A stretch of 5,975 bases of DNA, taken from contig JBGCFK010000045.1 of the NCBI GenBank assembly GCA_045106875.1, forward strand, positions 1-5,975, read 5' to 3'. Numbering within the stretch: the stretch's first letter is position 1; each line of letters opens with the position of its first letter. This stretch comes from Thermohalobaculum sp045106875 (lineage in GTDB: Bacteria > Pseudomonadota > Alphaproteobacteria > Rhodobacterales > Rhodobacteraceae). The position numbers were made by a program, and so were the translations under genes. The notes beneath the pieces are model-generated. The model saw only the letters and a program-made list of their open reading frames with translations. It was not told the origin of the DNA and made no database searches. Positions 1 through 3,561 of this stretch are shown here, piece after piece.

Positions 1-1069
1 CATATGGATCGACAGCAAAGCGGTTCTCGGCCCGGACCCCGGCCTTGTAGGCCCAGTGTGCGGCAACGCCCGTTTCGGCCACCGCGTGCATGTCCTGCGT
101 ACGTATCTGTATCTCTGTCCGTGCAGCCGAGGCCGAGAACACGGTCGTATGAAGCGAGCGATATCCGTTCGCCTTGGGACCGGAGATGTAGTCCTTGAAA
201 CGCCCCGGCACGACACGCCAGTTCCGGTGAACGGCTCCGAGCGCGCGATAGCAGTCTTCCTCGGATTGGCACAGGATGCGAAAGGCATAGATGTCGGAGA
301 GCTGTGAGAAAGGAACTTCCTTCTCCTGCATCTTGCGCCAGATGGCATAGGGTCGTTTCTCGCGCCCGCGCACTTCGACATCCAGACCGGCGGCGGCCAT
401 GAAAGCCTCGATCTCGGCAGAAATCTCGGGGATCTGATCGCCCTTGTCCCGGCGCAGCGTGATGAAACGGCGCATGATCGAGATGCGCGCTTCGGGGTTG
501 AGCACTTCGAAGGACAGGTCCTCCAGCTCATCCCGTATGGTCTGCATCCCCATGCGGCCCGCAAGCGGCGCGTAAATCTCCATCGTCTCGCGCGCGATGC
601 GCTCCCGCTTCTCGGCGCGCAGATTGCCGATGGTGCGCATGTTGTGCATCCGGTCGGCAAGCTTGACCAGAATAACGCGGACATCCCGTGCCATGGCAAG
701 CAGGAGCTTGCGGAAGTTCTCGGCCTGGGCGGTTTCCTTGGAGGACAGTTCCAGTTGCGTCAGCTTGGTGACACCGTCGACCAGATCGGCAATCTCCTGA
801 CCGAACAGACGGGTGATCTCTTCATGCGTGGCGTCAGTGTCCTCGATCGTGTCGTGCAGCAAGGCAGTCACAATCGAAGCATCGTCCAGCCGCAGATCGG
901 TCAGAATCGCTGCAACCTGCAAGGGGTGGCCGAAATAGGGGTCGCCATTGGCCCGCTTCTGATGCGCGTGCATCTTAGCGCCGTAAACATAGGCACGATC
1001 CAGCAGATTTTCGTCAGTATGCGGATTGTAGTCGCGGACCCTGTCAACCAGCTCGAACTGACGGATCAC
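1..1069 (-). CDS. rsh: Bifunctional (p)ppGpp synthetase/hydrolase (RSH, RelA/SpoT family), N-terminal half
   Basis: Makes (p)ppGpp from GTP/GDP and ATP and hydrolyses it, so it sets the stringent-response alarmone level in the cytoplasm. The 356 visible residues begin VIRQFELVDRVRDYNPHTDE. The HD hydrolase domain covers about residues 45-150, with YFGHP (45-49), HDTIED (72-77) and KLADRMHNMRT (136-146). The synthetase domain covers about 230-345, with GREKRPYAIW (235-244), RFKDY (290-294), KANGYRSLHT (299-308) and EIQIRTQDMHAVAE (319-332). An intact HDxxED plus the RxKD form of the synthetase motif (EFDDY, i.e. ExDD, in monofunctional E. coli RelA) indicates a bifunctional enzyme. The GTG start at 1069 is chosen because GGAGG lies 6 nt upstream and homology begins there. 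The gene follows rpoZ by 50 bp, probably in one operon. The left edge truncates it: the TGS and ACT regulatory domains of a protein usually near 700 residues are not visible. Family assignment is certain; a single Rsh per genome is typical of this class but cannot be checked here. Confidence 0.97.
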   Translation of the reverse strand, partial: MIRQFELVDRVRDYNPHTDENLLDRAYVYGAKMHAHQKRANGDPYFGHPLQVAAILTDLRLDDASIVTALLHDTIEDTDATHEEITRLFGQEIADLVDGVTKLTQLELSSKETAQAENFRKLLLAMARDVRVILVKLADRMHNMRTIGNLRAEKRERIARETMEIYAPLAGRMGMQTIRDELEDLSFEVLNPEARISIMRRFITLRRDKGDQIPEISAEIEAFMAAAGLDVEVRGREKRPYAIWRKMQEKEVPFSQLSDIYAFRILCQSEEDCYRALGAVHRNWRVVPGRFKDYISGPKANGYRSLHTTVFSASAARTEIQIRTQDMHAVAETGVAAHWAYKAGVRAENRFAVDPY

Positions 1070-1075
1070 TGCGAG

Positions 1076-1080
1076 CCTCC
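1076..1080 (-). promoter_or_regulatory. Ribosome binding site of rsh
   Basis: A perfect GGAGG on the minus strand, 6 nt before the GTG at 1069. It decides the non-ATG start, since no in-frame ATG is better placed. Confidence 0.8.
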
Positions 1081-1119
1081 AAGCCCCTTTCGAACGCGAT
1101 CAATCCCCTGACGGTCTGA

Positions 1120-1488
1120 TCAGTTCCCCTGCTCGGCCATCAATGCACGAAGCAGCTTTTCTTCATCAAGGTCATCGATCACCGGCTGTGCGCCCGAGCC
1201 GGCTGCCTCGGCACCACCACCCATGAGAAGCGCCATATTGTCTTCTTCGGGCTCGTCCACCTCGATATGGATCTGATGCGACTCGACCGCTTCTTCGTGC
1301 AGCTCGCCGGGCGTCAGGGTCTCTTCCTCGATCTCGCGCAGGGCGACGACCGGGTTCTTGTCGTTGTCCCGCTCGACCGTGATCGGCGCGCCAGAGGAGA
1401 TCGTGCGTGCGCGGTGCGCAGCCAGCATCACCAGATCAAACCGGTTTGGGACCTTGTCGATGCAATCTTCAACGGTCACGCGTGCCAT
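1120..1488 (-). CDS. rpoZ: DNA-directed RNA polymerase omega subunit
   Basis: Omega is the small subunit that helps fold and hold the beta' subunit in RNA polymerase, and in proteobacteria it contributes to a ppGpp binding site. The product has 122 residues. It opens with MARVTVEDCIDKVPNRFDLV, followed by MLAAHRARTISSGAPITVER (21-40) and DNDKNPVVALREIEEETL (41-58), the conserved core of the family. Residues 60-122 form an acidic tail (VDEPEEDN, DDLDEEK), making it longer than the 91-residue E. coli protein; such tails are usual in alphaproteobacterial omegas. The reading frame stays open upstream to about 1692, but the ATG at 1488 is preferred: homology starts exactly there and GGAG lies 8 nt upstream. 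It precedes rsh by 50 bp in the same direction, as in the E. coli rpoZ-spoT order, so the stringent-response enzyme and one of its target's subunits are probably co-transcribed. Confidence 0.97.
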   Translation of the reverse strand: MARVTVEDCIDKVPNRFDLVMLAAHRARTISSGAPITVERDNDKNPVVALREIEEETLTPGELHEEAVESHQIHIEVDEPEEDNMALLMGGGAEAAGSGAQPVIDDLDEEKLLRALMAEQGN

Positions 1489-1496
1489 AGGCGGGA

Positions 1497-1500
1497 CTCC
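1497..1500 (-). promoter_or_regulatory. Ribosome binding site of rpoZ
   Basis: GGAG on the minus strand, 8 nt before the ATG at 1488. It supports the short rpoZ start over the open upstream extension of the frame. Confidence 0.65.
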
Positions 1501-1524
1501 AATGTCAGAACCATGGGAAAGCGG

Positions 1525-1553
1525 CAGATAATGTGCCAGGTCGGAAAATGCAA
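1525..1553 (-). promoter_or_regulatory. Candidate promoter of the rpoZ-rsh operon
   Basis: On the minus strand TTGCAT (1553-1548) and TATCTG (1530-1525) are separated by 17 bp, a fair sigma-70-type match. It would start transcription near 1518 and give a leader of about 30 nt that includes the GGAG site. The -35 overlaps the base of the 14-bp hairpin at 1550-1588, so a regulator or RNA polymerase terminating there could interfere with it. The same stretch also reads TGGCAC-N5-CTGC (1538-1524), close to a sigma-54 -24/-12 element. Which one is used, if either, cannot be decided by eye. Confidence 0.4.
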
Positions 1554-1588
1554 GCGCCCATATGCTTTTCGGCAATATGGACGCTTGC
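1545..1588 (-). terminator. 14-bp hairpin followed by AUUUU: intrinsic terminator or attenuator, leftward
   Basis: Arms 1550-1563 and 1575-1588 pair over 14 bp around an 11-nt loop. The only mismatch in DNA (c1557 opposite a1581) becomes a G-U wobble when the minus strand is transcribed, but a C-A mismatch in plus-strand RNA. On the minus strand the stem is followed at once by AUUUU (1549-1545). That is a reasonable, if short-tailed, Rho-independent terminator. No protein gene ends just upstream, so it would terminate a small RNA or attenuate read-through into rpoZ-rsh. It may instead be only a protein-binding palindrome over the rpoZ -35. Confidence 0.45.
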
Positions 1589-1632
1589 CGTTCCGGGCGC
1601 TCTGTGGTGAAGCACAGACGAGACTCGGAACG
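1589..1632. repeat. Two-tier inverted repeat
   Basis: CGTTCCG at 1589-1595 is the exact reverse complement of CGGAACG at 1626-1632. Inside it TCTGTG (1601-1606) pairs with CACAGA (1613-1618) around a 6-nt loop. The nesting gives a stem with an internal loop and a closed tip, immediately next to the terminator-like hairpin on one side and the 16-bp stem on the other. Confidence 0.5.
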
Positions 1633-1636
1633 CCGT

Positions 1637-1684
1637 CGGCACGCACCGGGACCAAAGCAAGCAACGCAGTCCCGGCGCGCACCG
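1637..1684 (-). repeat. 16-bp inverted repeat, uninterrupted only in minus-strand RNA
   Basis: Arms 1637-1652 and 1669-1684 flank a 16-nt loop. Thirteen pairs are Watson-Crick. The three others (1645/1676, 1641/1680, 1640/1681) are A-C type in plus-strand RNA but G-U in minus-strand RNA. The core CCGGGAC/GTCCCGG is perfect. It forms the first stem of the candidate RNA. Confidence 0.55.
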
Positions 1685-1761
1685 GCTGGCAAGTCAGAGG
1701 CTACTTCTCACGCGGCCCTTTTTGCACCTTTCAGGATGCCCGGACCTCCTCTCGACCGCCA

Positions 1762-1787
1762 ACCTGTCAGGGTCGACAAGGACAGGT
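1762..1787. repeat. 7-bp inverted repeat ACCTGTC/GACAGGT
   Basis: Arms 1762-1768 and 1781-1787 are exact reverse complements, with a 12-nt spacer holding the palindrome GTCGAC. It could be a further stem of a longer leftward RNA or a protein-binding site. A perfect 7-bp match in GC-rich DNA is only modest evidence. Confidence 0.35.
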
Positions 1788-1826
1788 ATAGGCGTTTGGC
1801 CGAACCTGCTCTGTACCGAACATTAC

Positions 1827-1855
1827 ATCTCAAAAAGAATTTTAAATTAGGTCAA
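1827..1855 (-). promoter_or_regulatory. Candidate leftward promoter for the structured RNA / rpoZ leader
   Basis: TTGACC (1855-1850) and TGAGAT (1832-1827) are 17 bp apart on the minus strand. They lie in the most AT-rich patch of the region (about 1821-1850), which suits promoter melting. Transcription would begin near 1820. The -10 matches TATAAT at only four positions, so this is tentative. Confidence 0.3.
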
Positions 1856-1891
1856 ACAGAGGCGATTTCTGGGCCGGCAGATCTGTTTGAC
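1851..1891. repeat. 10-bp perfect inverted repeat, candidate operator between divergent promoters
   Basis: GTCAAACAGA (1851-1860) and TCTGTTTGAC (1882-1891) are exact reverse complements 21 bp apart. Each arm ends in a -35-like TTGAC facing outward, one leftward and one rightward. The centres of the arms are 31 bp apart, about three helical turns, so a dimeric regulator or cooperating dimers could bind on one face of the DNA and control both directions. Confidence 0.45.
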
Positions 1892-1914
1892 AGGCCGGGC
1901 TCGCCGGGTACGCT
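1887..1914 (+). promoter_or_regulatory. Candidate promoter of the pentapeptide membrane protein gene
   Basis: A perfect -35 TTGACA (1887-1892) is followed after 16 bp by TACGCT (1909-1914), a weak -10. The predicted start near 1921 leaves a leader of about 17 nt before the TTG at 1938. The -35 lies in the right arm of the inverted repeat at 1851-1891. Confidence 0.45.
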
Positions 1915-1927
1915 CTGGCCATTCAAC

Positions 1928-1933
1928 GGGGGA
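1928..1933 (+). promoter_or_regulatory. Purine-rich ribosome binding site deciding a TTG start
   Basis: GGGGGA lies 4 nt before TTG at 1938. It is not a canonical GGAGG, but no better site exists nearby. The only longer start in frame, TTG at 1887, falls inside the predicted promoter, and the first in-frame ATG, at 2042, would remove the first membrane segment. Confidence 0.4.
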
Positions 1934-1937
1934 CCAT

Positions 1938-3437
1938 TTGAAAACCGACGATCAGCTCGCCCAGATCGAAAAGATTGCCAACAATGCACGGACCACGTGG
2001 TTCGGGCTGCTGGCGCTGTTAGTGTTTGTCGGCGTCACGCTGATGGGGCACAAGGACAGCGACTTCTTCGCTTACGGGGCCGCAACCCAACTGCCGCTGG
2101 TGAACATCGAGGTCCCGCCCCGCACCTTCTTCTACGCAGCCCCTGTGCTGACCACTGCCCTTTACGTCTACCTCCACGTCTACCTCGCCGCACTCTGGCC
2201 AGCGCTCGGGGCGCTGCCGCTGCGCGTGGACGGCGATCCGGTGGAGGAACGCATCTACCCCTCCATCCTCACCCGCTCCGGACTGTTCCTGCGCCGCCAA
2301 CTCCGCGACGAGCCCAGGATATCGGCACAGGGCGGCGGCTGGGGTAGCGTGGGCATCGCCTTCGCCATGACATGGAGTTTTGGGCAGATCATCCTCGCCC
2401 TCCTCTGGTGGCGGTCGATGCCGCTCCATTCCGAGATGCTGACGCTCTGGATCGGGCTCTGGTTCTGGGCCACGCTGGCGGTGGGTTCGTGGAGCGCGCT
2501 GAACATGGCGCTCGCGCTGGCGGACCGTGATGGCCACAGCGTCGAGACATTGATCGCGGAACTGCCCCGCCCCGCGCGCCTTGCCCTGATCCCCATCGGG
2601 GTTTGGGGCGTCTTGCTGGTGTCGGCCATCGGCTGGCTGAGGACCGAGGGCGGGTTCGAGGAATTTGTGGACGACCCGTGGATCGACTCGGAGTTAACAG
2701 CCCACATCATTCCACTGGCGCAAGCCCAATTGGCCGAAGCCGAGCTGTCCCGCAAACCCGCCGACTGGCTGGACTTCGAGGATTGGAAGAAAGAGTACAC
2801 GCTGAAGTTCCGCAAACGCTATGATCTACCTGCGAAGCCTGAAGAATGGGACCAGTCCTACCGCGACGAACTCGCTGAGGAGATTCCAGAACGCTGGCGG
2901 GCGGCAACCCAAAGCCTCGATAAGGTCAGCCTACGGGGCGCCGACCTGCGAGGCGCCAACCTAGACACGGCGTTTCTGGCAGGGGCAATTCTCGAGCAGA
3001 CTAGGCTCGATGGGGTTTCCCTTCGCGAAGCAGATTTGTCTGGTGCCCGCTTGTACTTCGCCAGAGGATGCGTTGTAGACTTCACCGCCGCCAGACTAGA
3101 CGGGACCATACTGGACTATGCAGAACTCCCCTTAGCGAACCTACGAGGTGCGCACCTCAGCGACTCGATTTTCAATGACGTTGTAAAAATAAGTGCCGCG
3201 TTGGGTGAATACAGATCATCCGGAGACAATGAATTCCAACGCTGGCTCGATCAATCATTTGGCGACCCGCAAACTAGACTTCCTGCACGTTTATCTCGAC
3301 CAGAATGGTGGGATTCGGACATAGAAACCGATTTCTTTTTCGACAATGAGTATCTCGATTGGGTTGAGAGTACGCAGTACCACTACCCGGACTGTTTGGC
3401 GTCAAATTGGATCACCAAGGAGATATGGCAACCTTAG
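1938..3437 (+). CDS. Five-pass membrane protein with C-terminal pentapeptide-repeat domain
   Basis: Function unknown. From the TTG at 1938 the protein has 499 residues. Likely membrane segments are about 20-37, 63-90, 137-158, 167-194 and 214-233. A hydrophilic linker (235-328) contains YPS-free, Trp-rich acidic stretches such as DWLDFEDWKKEY (276-287). Residues 330-414 form 17 five-residue units, e.g. VSLRG, ADLRG, ANLDT, ADLSG, ANLRG, enough for about four turns of a right-handed beta-helix. A non-repeat tail (415-499) rich in Asp, Trp and Tyr ends the protein. Arg-rich loops at 119-128 and 197-214 suggest an inside N-terminus, which would place the pentapeptide domain in the periplasm. The gene is divergent from rpoZ and convergent with the flavoprotein, so it is probably transcribed alone. 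By hand count, base composition falls from about 68% GC (2221-2280) to about 40-42% (3181-3360). Pentapeptide folds serve varied roles, so no activity is proposed. Confidence 0.88.
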   Translation: MKTDDQLAQIEKIANNARTTWFGLLALLVFVGVTLMGHKDSDFFAYGAATQLPLVNIEVPPRTFFYAAPVLTTALYVYLHVYLAALWPALGALPLRVDGDPVEERIYPSILTRSGLFLRRQLRDEPRISAQGGGWGSVGIAFAMTWSFGQIILALLWWRSMPLHSEMLTLWIGLWFWATLAVGSWSALNMALALADRDGHSVETLIAELPRPARLALIPIGVWGVLLVSAIGWLRTEGGFEEFVDDPWIDSELTAHIIPLAQAQLAEAELSRKPADWLDFEDWKKEYTLKFRKRYDLPAKPEEWDQSYRDELAEEIPERWRAATQSLDKVSLRGADLRGANLDTAFLAGAILEQTRLDGVSLREADLSGARLYFARGCVVDFTAARLDGTILDYAELPLANLRGAHLSDSIFNDVVKISAALGEYRSSGDNEFQRWLDQSFGDPQTRLPARLSRPEWWDSDIETDFFFDNEYLDWVESTQYHYPDCLASNWITKEIWQP

Positions 3438-3561
3438 CTCGATCCATCATCGTCAAACGCGCAGCATTTCGTCGACCCATCGACTTCCAGCACATACGTT
3501 TGCCATAGGCATGCCGTACACGTGCCATACGCTTGTCATACGGGGTGAAAATGGCCTCCAT
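3412..3561 (-). CDS. Possible 49-residue basic peptide coupled to the flavoprotein gene
   Basis: An ATG at 3561-3559 overlaps the TGA of the upstream flavoprotein gene (3563-3561) as TGATG, the usual form for translational coupling. The 49-codon frame ends at TGA 3414-3412, overlapping the 3' end of the pentapeptide gene by 26 bp. The peptide has 12 Lys/Arg against 3 acidic residues and contains a short internal repeat (YDKRM, 8-12; YGKRM, 19-23) reflecting the direct DNA repeat at 3493-3541. There is no similarity I recognise and no clear Shine-Dalgarno apart from GGGGG. It may well be a chance ORF. Confidence 0.15.
   Translation of the reverse strand: MEAIFTPYDKRMARVRHAYGKRMCWKSMGRRNAARLTMMDRAKVAISPW
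3471..3484. repeat. Short hairpin in the convergent spacer
   Basis: GTCGA and TCGAC flank the 4-nt loop CCCA between two convergent genes, where a bidirectional terminator would be expected. No T-run follows on either strand, so it is a poor intrinsic terminator. I see no better candidate in 3438-3560. Confidence 0.2.
3493..3541. repeat. Imperfect 16-bp direct repeat, 33-bp period
   Basis: CATACGTTTGCCATAG (3493-3508) recurs as CATACGCTTGTCATAC (3526-3541), 13 of 16 identical. Between them sit the palindromes GGCATGCC (3508-3515) and CACGTG (3519-3524). The 33-bp period is about three helical turns. It lies between the stop codons of two convergent genes, where operators are not expected; it may be the remnant of an insertion. 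Confidence 0.45.

Larger units (their letters stand above)
1545..1684 (-). ncRNA. Candidate structured RNA upstream of rpoZ (small RNA or 5' leader)
   Basis: I do not recognise this as a known RNA family; I looked for signatures of tmRNA, RNase P, SRP RNA and tRNA and found none. On the minus strand three stem-loops follow one another almost without gaps: a 16-bp stem (1684-1637, loop 16 nt), a two-tier stem (1632-1589 enclosing 1618-1601), and the terminator-like 14-bp stem (1588-1550) with AUUUU. In the first and third stems all four non-Watson-Crick positions are G-U on this strand and A-C or C-A on the other, which points to leftward transcription. The 5' end is unknown. It could start near 1820 from the TTGACC/TGAGAT promoter, giving about 275 nt, or nearer 1690. 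Regulation of the stringent-response operon downstream is inference. Confidence 0.35.

Noticed and set aside
1489..1692. N-terminal extension of rpoZ (frame open to about 1692).
   Set aside because: Omega homology starts at MARVTVEDC at 1488, which has a GGAG site. The extension resembles nothing and crosses the hairpins.
1742..1757. Minus-strand GAGAGGAGG as a ribosome binding site for a leader peptide.
   Set aside because: No ATG, GTG or TTG lies at a usable distance downstream.
1267..1791. Long plus-strand frame antisense to rpoZ, and similar long frames antisense to rsh and to the flavoprotein.
   Set aside because: They are mirror frames of confidently identified genes and give low-complexity Arg/Pro/Ala-rich products without family motifs.
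1887..1937. TTG at 1887 as the start of the pentapeptide protein.
   Set aside because: It is the first base triplet of the predicted -35 TTGACA, has no ribosome binding site, and adds 17 residues unlike the rest.
1489..1937. tRNA, tmRNA, RNase P RNA or SRP RNA in the divergent spacer.
   Set aside because: No T-loop GGTTCGA, no tag-peptide frame, no RNase P conserved boxes, and no SRP GGAA tetraloop context on either strand.
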